A stretch of 64,000 bases of DNA from Robertkochia flava (GCF_020166515.1 NZ_JAINZT010000007.1:62001-126000), one strand, 5' to 3'. Positions 24,603-33,993 are shown, counted from the stretch's first letter. The notes: a model not told the origin generated them from the sequence alone. Program-made: numbers and translations.

Positions 24603-25325
24603 TTATTTTTCACCAAAAACCATAAAGTGTTGCAACGGGAGGTTGCTCTTATTTTCCAGGAGTTTGAATCCGGCAGCTTCCAATTCGCGTACTGCCTGGT
24701 CCAGGGTCATTTTGTGCACTCTTTTTATGGGTACATTCGGGTCTTCTCCCCGGTATTCTACAAGGTAGATCCTGCCGTTGGCTTTCAGGGCATTTTTAAT
24801 TGAAGCCATCATCTCTGCAGGGTACTCAAATTCGTGGTACACATCCACCATGAGTATCTTATCTAACGAGTTTTCCGGAAGTCCCGTATACTGAGGGGAG
24901 CCTTCTATGGTTTTTACGTTATTAATACCTTGATCCTTTAATTTGTCATTGATGGCATCCAGCATTTCTTCCTGAATGTCCACAGCGTACACCAGTCCCT
25001 GTGAAACCTTCGGGGCTATTTTCATGACGTGGTAACCCGAACCGGCTCCAATATCGGCGATGACCTCCCCGGGGTTAAGGTTCATATTGGCGAGGAGTAA
25101 TGCTGTATTCTCTTCCGTTGGCCTGCTATCGCGCTCAAGCCACCCCATGCCACGATAACTCATCACCGCTGCGATCTCGCGTCCCATATACCATTTTCCG
25201 ATCCCGTTCGGGTCTCCTTTTTTAAAGGTGTATTGGGGGTTAACAGCCTTTTCCTGGGCAATTATGGTTTCTCCACCCGAATACAGGAGAATGATGAATA
25301 GTATAAAAAACACTCTTGAGCTCAT
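24603..25325 (-). CDS. Exported class I SAM-dependent methyltransferase-like protein
   Basis: 240 residues beginning with a signal peptide (VFFILFIILLYSGGE, cleavage near IIAQ). The mature protein has a complete-looking Rossmann methyltransferase: motif I VIADIGAGSGYHV, acidic residue in VYAVDIQ, motif IV DKILMVDVYHEF. An exported SAM-binding fold is odd because SAM is cytosolic. Related proteins occur in many Gram-negative genomes, so the oddity is family-wide rather than an error. The acceptor is unknown; a non-catalytic or lipoprotein-maturation role is possible. Confidence 0.8.
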   Translation of the reverse strand: MSSRVFFILFIILLYSGGETIIAQEKAVNPQYTFKKGDPNGIGKWYMGREIAAVMSYRGMGWLERDSRPTEENTALLLANMNLNPGEVIADIGAGSGYHVMKIAPKVSQGLVYAVDIQEEMLDAINDKLKDQGINNVKTIEGSPQYTGLPENSLDKILMVDVYHEFEYPAEMMASIKNALKANGRIYLVEYRGEDPNVPIKRVHKMTLDQAVRELEAAGFKLLENKSNLPLQHFMVFGEK

Positions 25326-25419
25326 TTCAAATCAATTTCCGATTACACTATTAAAATACGAATTGTTATGCTATGTTCCGGGAGGGATTACTCTTGAATA
25401 TCCCTGATGTGCCATTCAG

Positions 25420-27369
25420 TTATCTTCCAATAAAAGCATTGTATTGATCGTTCATTACCTTTTCGGTGGTGATCACGGAATAGTACCGGGTTAAGAGCTT
25501 GCCGATAACCGGGAAGAGGGTTGTAAATTGCCTGAACGGTTTTTGATCGTATTGATACAATTCATAATCGACAATGGAAAGTACCGGATCATCCGGGTAA
25601 TAAAGCTTCACCAGGGTATTGAGCCCATATGCTTCGGGGAATCCATGCTCGTCTAAGGCCTGGTAGATTTTTGCCTGAAAGTAGGGCCTGCTGAGGTAGT
25701 AGGGCAGGGCCTCCTGGTCGTTTAATTCGTCCAGGATTGCTCTTGATTGACTTAGGTTATTGCTGCTGATGGCATTTTCAAGACTTTGCACATCCCCCTG
25801 AATTCTTTCCAGCTCCAATGTGGAATTATGGAGCTGAAATCTCAGTTTTTGTCCCAGGGTATCCAAGGGAGTCAGGGTGATATTATATTTCCGGGTGTAG
25901 AAGACGGAATCTTTCCTTAGAAGCGGGGCCTCTATTAATCCGTCGATGATCAGGGTCCATGTAGAATCCTTTTGCTGCAATTCCAGGTTCCTTAAGGGAG
26001 AAAAGGTGTATTGTCCGGCAAAGTGACCAGGCAAACCGGTATGAACATTATGTTCCGGGTTGGTGAGTTTCATCTTTTTTACAGAATCGAGCACCCGATC
26101 TGTAAAATAGGTGGTGGCAGAAAGATCTTGCGCAATGGCAATTTGAGGAATAACTGCATCGCGTTTATCATGGATATGGGTGTGCAACGAATACAGGCTG
26201 GGGATTACCGTGGTTATTTCGGAATGAGGCAATGTAAAATAGGTGGGGTCGGAGGTGGTGTTAGGTGCATCCATGGTTTTCTCACCCACCAAGACACTTT
26301 CAGTGAGGCGTTCCATATCGGCAGCAAAGTCCACGGCAGCCGATCCTGTGCCCCGGTCGATCAGGGTGAATAGTTTTCCATATTGGTTGACCAGGGTATC
26401 TTTTTGCAACCTGCTTAGAAAATAGGTGTGATTTTTCGTATCGCCCCCTGGGTTGCTGCGGACATCCACTACCATTTTCTCCGGATGGAGATCAGCAATC
26501 TTTTCCAGGACCTCATTCCAGAAGTTAGTAATATGGCCCTGGTCGATACATTGGCTGTACCGTACATATAGAAGTTTTTCATCTTCCAGCCACTGGTACC
26601 AGTAGTTCATTTCAGAATTTTTCAGGTAGAGAGGTACTTCGGCATCCGGGGTCAGATCTTTCATGGAATTATACCCCGGAAGTTCGGTTAAGGAAGCGGT
26701 GTTTAAGGCTTTAAGGTCGAGTCTAAGGCTATCGCCATCTCTTACCAGGAGAAGGCTCAGCTTATTTCTATCAGAAATGATCCCCTCCCGGAGAAGGGCT
26801 TCTGCAGATCTGACGATCGGCAACATAAAATATGCCGATCCGGCTTCGTTAGGGGCGTTTGTATAGGCCCGTAGTTTGTGAAATACTTCCTCAGCCGGAG
26901 TATTGCTGAACTTTAAAACCTTTGCTCCCAGCCATTCTTTGGGGACCTGACCGGCAGTTATGTGGAAGTTTCCGTCATTCCAGGTTAAAGTGTAAGGAAA
27001 CCTGGTAGGGAGCAGGTTGCTTTTATCTGCAACATTGGTGTGTGGATCCTTAAAGGCAGCTACGAGTTTAATGATTTCCAGGTTGAAGGTCTCATCGGGG
27101 ATGTCCTGGCCTCCGGCTATTTTATTTTTAAGGATGGTGAGATTTTTCTCAAAGGTTTCTTTTCCGGGAAGCACCTGGTACCCGGCAAATTCATTTTGAA
27201 ACACATACTCCAGGCGTTCGAGATCTTCCATTCTTTTTTCCTGTGGTGAAAGAAAGGAAGCCCGGATACTTTCGTAGCCCCTGTACATCCCTATGGGGAC
27301 AAGGATGCAAAGAAATATGGCGAGGAGAAAAAGGAGGATCTTTTTCAGGTATTTAAAGAACGTTCTCAT
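25420..27369 (-). CDS. S41-family (C-terminal-processing-type) peptidase, membrane-anchored
   Basis: 649 residues with an N-terminal transmembrane/signal anchor (LLFLLAIFLCILVPIG). A helical region is followed by a degenerate PDZ-like segment and the S41 fold: VVDVRSNPGGD and then LIDRGTGSAAVDFAAD, where the Ser after TG is the expected nucleophile. The C-terminal ~250 residues (a lipocalin-like beta segment, then a helical repeat-like end) are unusual for a tail-specific protease. Acts in the periplasm; the substrate is unknown. A second S41 gene lies at 43761-45164. Confidence 0.8.
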   Translation of the reverse strand: MRTFFKYLKKILLFLLAIFLCILVPIGMYRGYESIRASFLSPQEKRMEDLERLEYVFQNEFAGYQVLPGKETFEKNLTILKNKIAGGQDIPDETFNLEIIKLVAAFKDPHTNVADKSNLLPTRFPYTLTWNDGNFHITAGQVPKEWLGAKVLKFSNTPAEEVFHKLRAYTNAPNEAGSAYFMLPIVRSAEALLREGIISDRNKLSLLLVRDGDSLRLDLKALNTASLTELPGYNSMKDLTPDAEVPLYLKNSEMNYWYQWLEDEKLLYVRYSQCIDQGHITNFWNEVLEKIADLHPEKMVVDVRSNPGGDTKNHTYFLSRLQKDTLVNQYGKLFTLIDRGTGSAAVDFAADMERLTESVLVGEKTMDAPNTTSDPTYFTLPHSEITTVIPSLYSLHTHIHDKRDAVIPQIAIAQDLSATTYFTDRVLDSVKKMKLTNPEHNVHTGLPGHFAGQYTFSPLRNLELQQKDSTWTLIIDGLIEAPLLRKDSVFYTRKYNITLTPLDTLGQKLRFQLHNSTLELERIQGDVQSLENAISSNNLSQSRAILDELNDQEALPYYLSRPYFQAKIYQALDEHGFPEAYGLNTLVKLYYPDDPVLSIVDYELYQYDQKPFRQFTTLFPVIGKLLTRYYSVITTEKVMNDQYNAFIGR

Positions 27370-27419
27370 ATTAGTGTTTTATTTCTCAGGTGGATGTTGT
27401 TTGATGTGGTATTCAATTT

Positions 27420-28649
27420 TTAGCGATCGAGAAGCGCTTCAAAGTAGATGCGTTGTTCTGATCCTGCCAATTCTTCGAGTTCATTAAGAAACCCCTCCGT
27501 GGTGCTTACTCTTTTATCCACGCAGGTGGTGAGGAGCTGTTGCATGGCCTGTTCTCCTATTTCACCTTCCAGGGCGAGTAAATGCAGAGCCCCTTTGTGG
27601 TAGTAGGAGGGGAAGGCATCGGGTGCGTACTGGGAAGCTTCGCTCACCGGAATGGTGTTTTCGGTGAGCTTTCGGGTGCGTTTTAATATTTTTTCCAAAC
27701 CCTCCGGATCAAAATGGGCCAGAACCTTATACGTACTGTAATTGGCAAAGGATTCGTTCATCCAGGGTTCTACCAAAAAAGAAGCCTTGTTCCACCAGTA
27801 ATGGGCGATCTCATGAGCCAGGTTCCCGTGATCATTAAAATCGGTTCCCGTAACGATAAGGCTGCCCCGGTTAAACTGAAACCCGATCTCTTTACGGCTG
27901 GTATTTCGTAAGACCACCCTGAAATCTTCTATAGGGTCTGATCCGCCGTGAAAGTCATTTAAAAAATCGATGCTTTCCCTGACTTTTTCTCCAATGGATT
28001 GGATCACCGAATCCGGGGTTTGAGAACCGGCAGTAATAGTGATCTTCTCGTCGTAGCTCGAATCCTTCATATCTTCTCCTGCGAGCAACAACACTTCATA
28101 CCAGGGTTTGGTTCTGCTCATATGGATCTTACCGTCGGTCCTGTTGATATTAGTATCCGGATAGGTTATCAGGGTATACCGGGAGGGGAAACTATCTATA
28201 TGTACCGCTGCGGTGAATTTATTATCGAGATCTCCCCGGTTGGGGAACCAAAGCTTATCGGCATTCAACTCGATCCATTGGGATCGCATATGATTTTGAG
28301 CTGCCAGGTCGATTCGGTAACTAAAACGTATCTCCAGAAGCTGATTAGCCGGTAACGCCTCCTGTAATGTTAACAAACGCATGGGAAAAGGGCGATCGGC
28401 CTTTTGAACCAACTCGTAAGAAGTTAACCCGGGGGCTACAATGGTATCCATCCGAAACCCCGGATTGAGGATAAACCATAGCGAATCGGAAGGCTGTTTC
28501 AGCCGGGTCTGGTAGGTAGCCTGCACATGGAGTACAGAGTCCTCAAATTTAAGATCCAGATCCAGGTGGTCGGTATGCTGGGCATGGAGATAACTGGCAG
28601 CAAAAAAGAACAGGGCTACGCAGATTACTTTGAAAATTGATGTTTTCAT
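27420..28649 (-). CDS. Exported M1-like metallopeptidase
   Basis: 409 residues with a signal peptide (cleavage near LHAQ). A beta-sandwich N-terminal half is followed by a gluzincin motif, H279-E280-I-A-H283 and E299 in NESFANY. In canonical M1 enzymes the third ligand follows HExxH after 18 residues; here only 15 intervene. W residues after the motif and the NESF context still argue for M1. GAMEN is not recognisable, so peptide-end specificity is uncertain. It is upstream of the S41 gene by 50 bases and may be co-transcribed with it. Confidence 0.8.
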   Translation of the reverse strand: MKTSIFKVICVALFFFAASYLHAQHTDHLDLDLKFEDSVLHVQATYQTRLKQPSDSLWFILNPGFRMDTIVAPGLTSYELVQKADRPFPMRLLTLQEALPANQLLEIRFSYRIDLAAQNHMRSQWIELNADKLWFPNRGDLDNKFTAAVHIDSFPSRYTLITYPDTNINRTDGKIHMSRTKPWYEVLLLAGEDMKDSSYDEKITITAGSQTPDSVIQSIGEKVRESIDFLNDFHGGSDPIEDFRVVLRNTSRKEIGFQFNRGSLIVTGTDFNDHGNLAHEIAHYWWNKASFLVEPWMNESFANYSTYKVLAHFDPEGLEKILKRTRKLTENTIPVSEASQYAPDAFPSYYHKGALHLLALEGEIGEQAMQQLLTTCVDKRVSTTEGFLNELEELAGSEQRIYFEALLDR

Positions 28650-28796
28650 GATGGTTGGTTTTCCCGATCGGAATACTTCCCTGGATCAGGTCGGTGTTTG
28701 GTCATGCTTCTGTTAGAGAGACGATTAACGGCAGGGATTGTTACAGCGATCTGTCCTTTACAGGGTCTGCAGGTATTAAAATTGGGCGCAAAGCAG

Positions 28797-28829
28797 AAAA
28801 GGTTTGCAAGTCCATGCAAACCTTTTTTT
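28797..28829. terminator. Perfect 12-bp hairpin, probable bidirectional terminator
   Basis: AAAAGGTTTGCA (28797-28808), a 6-base loop, and TGCAAACCTTTT (28815-28826) are exactly complementary, followed by more T up to 28829. On the minus strand it lies 52 bases after the OsmC stop and ends in a U4 tract; on plus it ends in U7. It separates the OsmC gene from the M1-like gene. Confidence 0.7.
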
Positions 28830-28880
28830 CCGGGAATCCTGTGCAGTCTGGATGTATCGAAAGATCCATCTTCAAAACTC

Positions 28881-29444
28881 TCATGACTCCTGCTTGAGTG
28901 ATACCTGAACATCAACAGGGTTCAGCAAGGAGTGCAGCACCGGCGACTGTTTTGCCAATGACAGGAGTTCCTCCTTTTGTTCGGAGGTGCCTCCCTGGAT
29001 ATCAAAGGTTACCCGGATCTGTCTGAAGCCTTTGACCCCTGAAGGATCAAGCCCGAGAAAGGCTCTCAGATCGATATCTCCCTCAATGCTGGACCGCACC
29101 CCTTCTACAGGAATGCCCCTTGCAGCAGCCAGGAGTACCATGGCGGAGGTCATACATCCCAGCAAGCCATAGAGAATCACCTCTCCGGGGTTGGCACCCT
29201 TGTTGGAACCGAGCAGTACCGGAGGTTCATCACTGTCGTATACAAAAGGTTCGGTTCTGCTGGTATCCTCCTGGCAGGCTCCGTAGAATCCCTGAATATA
29301 GGATCTGTTATGGCCTCCGTCGATCCACTCGTTATGAGCCCTTAATTCAAATTTGGCAATATCAGGATTGTTCTGAATAGCGGTTACAATTCCTGCGATG
29401 GCATTTTGGTCAAAGCCGTTTACTGTTTTGGTTAAAGTTTCCAT
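28881..29444 (-). CDS. OsmC-family peroxide/thiol-stress protein (copy 1)
   Basis: 187 residues, cytosolic. It has the OsmC/Ohr layout with the two redox cysteines in YGACQED and LLGCMTS. Family members reduce organic hydroperoxides or handle electrophiles. It is a paralog of the protein at 43143-43703, sharing EFVY-type and GSNKGANP-like segments. A hairpin terminator follows it. The AraC regulator upstream on the same strand is a likely controller (inference from adjacency). Confidence 0.88.
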   Translation of the reverse strand: METLTKTVNGFDQNAIAGIVTAIQNNPDIAKFELRAHNEWIDGGHNRSYIQGFYGACQEDTSRTEPFVYDSDEPPVLLGSNKGANPGEVILYGLLGCMTSAMVLLAAARGIPVEGVRSSIEGDIDLRAFLGLDPSGVKGFRQIRVTFDIQGGTSEQKEELLSLAKQSPVLHSLLNPVDVQVSLKQES

Positions 29445-29481
29445 GACTGAATAATTTAAATGTTATGAATTGATTACCTGA

Positions 29482-29489
29482 CAAAGGTA
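29482..29489 (-). promoter_or_regulatory. Candidate -7 promoter element for OsmC copy 1
   Basis: On the minus strand this reads TACCTTTG, matching TAnnTTTG, about 38 bases before the ATG. No convincing -33 TTTG is visible at the usual distance, so an activator such as the adjacent AraC protein may be needed. That dependence is inference. Confidence 0.4.
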
Positions 29490-29589
29490 TGGCTGCTAAC
29501 CGCCTGGCAGATAGGCTGAAAAGTTCAATCAATAGACAATTTGGTCCAGATGCAAAGAATTGGATCTTACTCTACGGGATGGATGCCGA

Positions 29590-30459
29590 TCATAGGATGG
29601 CCGCTTCCCGGTATTGCAGGGGGGTGGTAGAAAAGTGGTTTTTGAAGGCCCTGATAAAACTGGAGGGTTCCTCGAACCCGCATTCAAACCCGATGACGTT
29701 CACCGGTTTAGCGGTGGTTTTTAATAAGTGGGAGGCGAGGGTAAGTCTTTTTTGTGAGATCCATTTTCCCGGGGTGGTCTTGTAGATTTCCTTAAAGTTT
29801 CGCTTGAAAGAACTCAGGCTCATATGGCAAAGCGCAGCATATTGGTCGAGGTTCAGGTTGTAGGCAAAATTGGCTTCCATGATCTGTTGCAATTGCACAT
29901 TTTGCTCATTATTGATGGAGAGCAGGTAACCGGCCAGTCCCTGGTGAAGGGGATTGGTGAAAATATTTAGCAGTAATTCCTCAAATTTAAGCCGGAGCAG
30001 GTTGCTGTCAGGGATTTCCGGGGCACTTAAAAATACAGCCAGCGAATTGATGTACCCCTCCAGGAAGGTGTCCAGCTGGATCCTGATCACAGGTTCATCA
30101 AATTGAGTTACTCCGGCATGGTTCCCGGAAACCACTGCACTGAAACGCTGCATAAAGGTTTTAATAAAATCATCGGGGATAAATACCATCAGGGCACAAT
30201 AATCTTCATCAAAATACTGATGCACCAGGTTGGCCCCTTTACGTACAAAAAGTGAATCCCCGGATTCAACCACATAGTTCCTGCCGATGCTTCGCCACAT
30301 CTTTTTCCCTGAGGTAACAAAAACAAAGTAATTGGCATCCGACCAGATGCCGGCTTTGACCTCCTCCACCAGGCACTGGTATTTTATAAACAGCAGGTCG
30401 TCGATCTGAAGTTTTTTGAATTCATTACTCGATTTCAGGTATGTGTGAAGATCCAGCAT
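29590..30459 (-). CDS. AraC-family transcriptional regulator
   Basis: 289 residues. An N-terminal cupin-like sensing domain (about 1-170, including SGDSLFVRKGANLVHQ) is followed by a two-HTH AraC DNA-binding domain at ~195-285 (SLSSFKRNFKEIYKTTPGKW and ECGFEEPSSFIRAFK). It probably acts as a dimeric activator. It lies directly upstream of OsmC copy 1 on the same strand, 145 bases away, which suggests control of that gene or a linked stress response; the ligand is unknown. Confidence 0.9.
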   Translation of the reverse strand: MLDLHTYLKSSNEFKKLQIDDLLFIKYQCLVEEVKAGIWSDANYFVFVTSGKKMWRSIGRNYVVESGDSLFVRKGANLVHQYFDEDYCALMVFIPDDFIKTFMQRFSAVVSGNHAGVTQFDEPVIRIQLDTFLEGYINSLAVFLSAPEIPDSNLLRLKFEELLLNIFTNPLHQGLAGYLLSINNEQNVQLQQIMEANFAYNLNLDQYAALCHMSLSSFKRNFKEIYKTTPGKWISQKRLTLASHLLKTTAKPVNVIGFECGFEEPSSFIRAFKNHFSTTPLQYREAAIL

Positions 30460-30581
30460 GTGGTGAAAGGTGTGATGTGTTGGGATTTAAAGATTTAAGT
30501 TAAATAATTTATGCGATTTCTATTATGGGCTGTATATCCTGATCGCCTTCGGTATAACCCTGGTCCCGGCCGGAGGCTGAC

Positions 30582-31070
30582 TCATGGAATCTCCTGCAGT
30601 CGATCCCAGAAGTCGGTTTCCGGAACATCTTTCATCATACCTTCTGCCATTTTTACAAAATCCTGATTAAAATAGGGGCTGCAGAGCTTCCATAACGCTC
30701 TTGCCCTTTTGGTGCCCAGTAAAAAATAGATCACCCCCCGATACCCCATCCAGGTTTCTTCATCCAGGGCACCGTTCTTGTATTGCAGCCATTCGTGTTC
30801 CCGGGCCCTCATTTGGCCGATCATCCAGAAAATGAGTTTGACTTTTTCTTCAAATTCCGGGGTTTCTTCCTGAGAAAAGATCCGGCCGATCTCCGGATAT
30901 TCCACGAATTTATACACCCCGTTCTGGTCGTTAGTCACCTGGCCCTGCCTGGAATCCGATCGCAGTAGCTCCTTTCCCTGTTTTACCTGTACCGAAAGGT
31001 AGATCAGGGTAATGATCACAACAAGCAGGCCGATGATCTGGGTGATGTAAGAGATATCTTCGAGCGTCAT
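30582..31070 (-). CDS. Membrane-anchored protein of unknown function
   Basis: 162 residues with one N-terminal transmembrane helix (ITQIIGLLVVIITLIYLSVQV) and a short basic stretch after it. The remaining ~130 residues are helical and rich in Trp (EHEWLQYKNG, MGYRGVIYFL, FWDRLQ) and should lie in the cytoplasm by the positive-inside rule, although topology is not certain. I have seen this type of protein annotated only as hypothetical in marine bacteria. No catalytic residues can be named. Confidence 0.6.
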   Translation of the reverse strand: MTLEDISYITQIIGLLVVIITLIYLSVQVKQGKELLRSDSRQGQVTNDQNGVYKFVEYPEIGRIFSQEETPEFEEKVKLIFWMIGQMRAREHEWLQYKNGALDEETWMGYRGVIYFLLGTKRARALWKLCSPYFNQDFVKMAEGMMKDVPETDFWDRLQEIP

Positions 31071-31234
31071 GATTTTATATTTCCCGATTTAACGGAGTAC
31101 GTAATTATCCTCTAAGCTAGGAAATATATCTTTTTATTGAGTGGTTTATGTGCTTCATTTTGAACGGGTTAGGTGTTTTCGAAAAAAAAGGATAATTCAA
31201 GTCGCTCTGTCCCGGATGATCAATCCGGTATGAA

Positions 31235-31548
31235 CTATTCCGCATCCCGGAAATGGATGACTATTTCTTCTGTCTTGGTCAGGGTATAGAGATTAAGCTT
31301 AGGACCCTGGATGAAAGGGAAGGCGACATTCGTCATGGGCAGGTACACATTGAAGCCCCCTTGTTGGTACATCAGGTAACAGAGCAGCGAATACAGGGAT
31401 GTCAGGAACAGCCAGATCCCTTGATGCGGACTGGAGTTTGCTTTGGCCTTTTTACACCCAGGATAAGGGTGGTAAAGAACCAGGCCTGAATGGTCGGTTG
31501 CAGTATTTCCAGATTCAGAATAAAACCTGGATATTTTTCAGCCTTATT
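31235..31548 (-). pseudogene. Decayed small two-helix membrane-protein gene with frameshift
   Basis: On the minus strand, frame one reads from just after a stop: QPTIQAWFFTTLILGVK, then breaks at an A5 run (plus T run 31449-31453). The -1 frame continues KAKANSSPHQGIWLF, a hydrophobic helix, GGFNVYLPM, VAFPFIQGP and an acidic end at TAG 31235-31237. Restoring one A rejoins them at GTA AAA AAG, giving ~95 residues. No ATG or GTG exists at the N-terminal end, so the gene looks decayed, unless it starts from a rare codon. It is the only content of the 31071-31634 gap apart from a short CCGGAT/ATCCGG hairpin (31212-31228). Confidence 0.6.
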
Positions 31549-31634
31549 TTATCCGGATGGTAGTTGGCGGTTCTGCCGGTTCTGCCGGTTTTGATGGCTT
31601 CTACTCTAAAAAAAGATTCCCAAGGGTACCTTAT

Positions 31635-33101
31635 TTAATCTATGCCGTACAGTTCCTTACCTGCTTTTTCATATTTGTCCCCGGCCTTCCAGAAGAGCTT
31701 ATCGGGGGTATTGGCAATAAGCCTTCCTGAATACACATACCCCCGGTAGAATTTGAGGAGGTAGTCGTAATCCAGGGTCTCGGCCTCGTCGTCTGCCTGG
31801 TGATAGTACTTCAGGATCTCATCATCAAAGCTGTTAAACCCCGTGGAATAGGTAGGAGCAGGAATCCCTTTTTGAGCAAAACTCACATTATCGCTTCGGT
31901 CAAACAACCCCTGCTCGGGAGCGGGGTCTCCGGTAGCCTTCAGTCCGAATGCTGCGGCTCCTTTTTCGATAAGCGGTTGGGCCGTGGTACGCTCCAGGCC
32001 AATGATGGTAGCCAGGGTGGTATCGTTATAGCCTCCGCCATCGGTATTAAAACAATAGCTTATTTGCTCAAGGGGAACCACCGGGTGTTCTACATAATAC
32101 GAGCTGCCCAGGAGTCCTTTTTCTTCGGCCGTGAATAAGATAAAGAGGGCAGAGCGTTTGGTGGGATACTGCCCCAGGTTCTCGGCCATGGAAAGTACGG
32201 CGGCAACCCCGATATTGTTGTCACGGGCCCCGTTGTATATGGAATCGCCTTCGGCATTCGGCCTTCCGATACCTACATGGTCGTAATGGGCAGAGTAGAT
32301 TACATATTCATCTTTAAGGGTGGGGTCTGTACCTTCAATGATGCCTACCACATTCTGGGTTTTCTGGGTGGTATGGGCCTGCCCGTCCGAGCTCAGGCTA
32401 TAGGCAATGGGGCGATCTGCAGAAAAACCGGGATCCTTGTCCTTGATATTGCTCCATATATGGAAAGTATTGCTCTCTTCAGGGGCGCTTTCATCCTTCA
32501 CTTCTGTGCGTGCTCCCAAATAGTTCTTCAGCCGACTCCACATAGCATCATCAAATTGGGTGAGCTCTATGAGTCCGGTAGCACCCATGGCTTTTGCTAT
32601 TGCGATCTTATCCCTGCCGGCGGTAATTACGGTGCGCGCATCCTGTTTACCTTCGTACCCGGCCCAGACGACTACAACTTGTCCGCTAAGGTCCTTCCCC
32701 TTAAAATCTTCTTCGGTGCCGTAGCCTAAAAAAGCGGCTTTTCCGGATGTCTCAATAGCCGGTAATTCCAGGGCCAGGTTCAGAGGAAAAGCATTCCCGT
32801 CCAGGTCGAGCTTCAGGAAGCCCGGAGGAATGGTGTACGACAGATTGAACTCCTGGTAATAGGAATCGGTACCGGGGACAGGAAGGGCTCCGAAACTGAG
32901 CAATTGGTTCGCGATATAACTCGCAGCGATCTTGTTTCCCCTGGTTCCGGCTTCCCTGCCTTCCAGCAGGTCGTCTGATAAAAAGGAAATATGGCTTTTA
33001 ATGGTATTTTTCTCAACGGTTTTGGCCGCTAGTTCCTGGTCGGATTGGGCCATGGCTGCCTGCAGAAAAAGCAGGATAAAAAAGGTGTGGATCGTTCTCA
33101 T
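31635..33101 (-). CDS. M28-family metallopeptidase with inserted PA-like domain
   Basis: 488 residues with a signal peptide (cleavage after AMAQ). Domains: an M28 N-terminal part, a protease-associated insert (~110-225, with SGQVVVVWAGYEG), and the di-zinc catalytic core. Metal-site segments are YSAHYDHVGIG, NGARDNNIGVA, and FTAEEKGLLGS, with a later FNTDG. It is an exported aminopeptidase acting in the periplasm or outside. It lies upstream of the decayed gene and downstream of DUF6090 genes, with no obvious operon partner. Confidence 0.9.
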   Translation of the reverse strand: MRTIHTFFILLFLQAAMAQSDQELAAKTVEKNTIKSHISFLSDDLLEGREAGTRGNKIAASYIANQLLSFGALPVPGTDSYYQEFNLSYTIPPGFLKLDLDGNAFPLNLALELPAIETSGKAAFLGYGTEEDFKGKDLSGQVVVVWAGYEGKQDARTVITAGRDKIAIAKAMGATGLIELTQFDDAMWSRLKNYLGARTEVKDESAPEESNTFHIWSNIKDKDPGFSADRPIAYSLSSDGQAHTTQKTQNVVGIIEGTDPTLKDEYVIYSAHYDHVGIGRPNAEGDSIYNGARDNNIGVAAVLSMAENLGQYPTKRSALFILFTAEEKGLLGSSYYVEHPVVPLEQISYCFNTDGGGYNDTTLATIIGLERTTAQPLIEKGAAAFGLKATGDPAPEQGLFDRSDNVSFAQKGIPAPTYSTGFNSFDDEILKYYHQADDEAETLDYDYLLKFYRGYVYSGRLIANTPDKLFWKAGDKYEKAGKELYGID

Positions 33102-33202
33102 AAAAACTAAGATACAAAGGATGTAGTAATTACCTGATATTTTAAGGGATATTTAATAACCGGTGTTGAGGAGTTAAATGGGCTGCCACGGTAGCAGGGA
33201 TT

Positions 33203-33910
33203 TTACAAAGAAGAATGGTAGGCATTAATTTCTGAGATCAATGCAGCGCATTCATCAGCAACCCTTTGGTAAATATTACGCCTTGTAAAAGCCCCGTTAA
33301 GTTGAATGGCATTCAGGGCATAGGTTTCAGTCCGCAGGGCCAAAATATCCTCCTTGGTATAATCAGACATATCCGGAATATTTTTGGAGATGAGGTCCAT
33401 GACATGGGTGGTTGCGGTTTGGGTCATGAAATCTTCCTGCTTTTCCAGAACTTCATAGGTGTTGTACATCCTGATAATGCGTTCTCTTAACATAGTGTTT
33501 TGAATAACTTTTAAGTGTGAATTATTCAGCATCTCGGTGTAGGTAGATTTCAGGGGTATGTAAGGGGAGATGGGTTGCCACTGATAGTTGAAGTAGGTTA
33601 GCAGGGAGTCGCCGCTGTTATTGTTTTTGACCATGTTCAAAAAGAGTTCTTTGGTCCTTGCCTGGTCTTTTAGCTTTTTGAGGTTGTTACCGAGGCCGAT
33701 GGCATCCTGCTTAAGTTCAGTGACCAGATTACTGAGGTATTTTTTTTCGAGTTCTTTCTCGTGGTTCCTCTGGTTCCATCCATTGATCTGAATGGCGATA
33801 AGAATACCCATCACGACCAGGAAGATCTCTCCTGTAGCGTAGAAAAGGTACTTTCTGAATTTGCCCTTGTTAACCAGTTGATGCCTGATGTTCCTGAAAA
33901 GTTTTAACAT
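33203..33910 (-). CDS. DUF6090-family membrane-anchored protein (copy 1 of 4)
   Basis: 235 residues. It begins with a short basic N-terminus, then one transmembrane helix in the conserved context FYATGEIFLVVMGILIAIQ followed by INGWNQRNHEKE. The remaining ~170 residues are helical, with a long coiled coil likely in the periplasm. DUF6090 proteins occur in tandem arrays in Bacteroidota and have no known function. This copy lacks a signal-peptidase site. The 83-base gap to the next copy and same strand suggest a common transcript. Confidence 0.8.
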   Translation of the reverse strand: MLKLFRNIRHQLVNKGKFRKYLFYATGEIFLVVMGILIAIQINGWNQRNHEKELEKKYLSNLVTELKQDAIGLGNNLKKLKDQARTKELFLNMVKNNNSGDSLLTYFNYQWQPISPYIPLKSTYTEMLNNSHLKVIQNTMLRERIIRMYNTYEVLEKQEDFMTQTATTHVMDLISKNIPDMSDYTKEDILALRTETYALNAIQLNGAFTRRNIYQRVADECAALISEINAYHSSL

Positions 33911-33993
33911 GTTGGGATATCTTTATTTTGATAGAAATTTTGCGGATCTTGTTGTTGTCGGGAATAGTATGCTAGCTGTCATTTCTCAGGAAT

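Noticed and set aside
28646-28915. 89-codon minus-strand ORF between the OsmC and M1-like genes
   Set aside because: Overlaps the terminator hairpin and the end of the OsmC gene; no protein-like pattern.
31071-31234. Possible small gene upstream of the stop at 31235
   Set aside because: Contains only short frames and a 6-bp hairpin; nothing supports coding.
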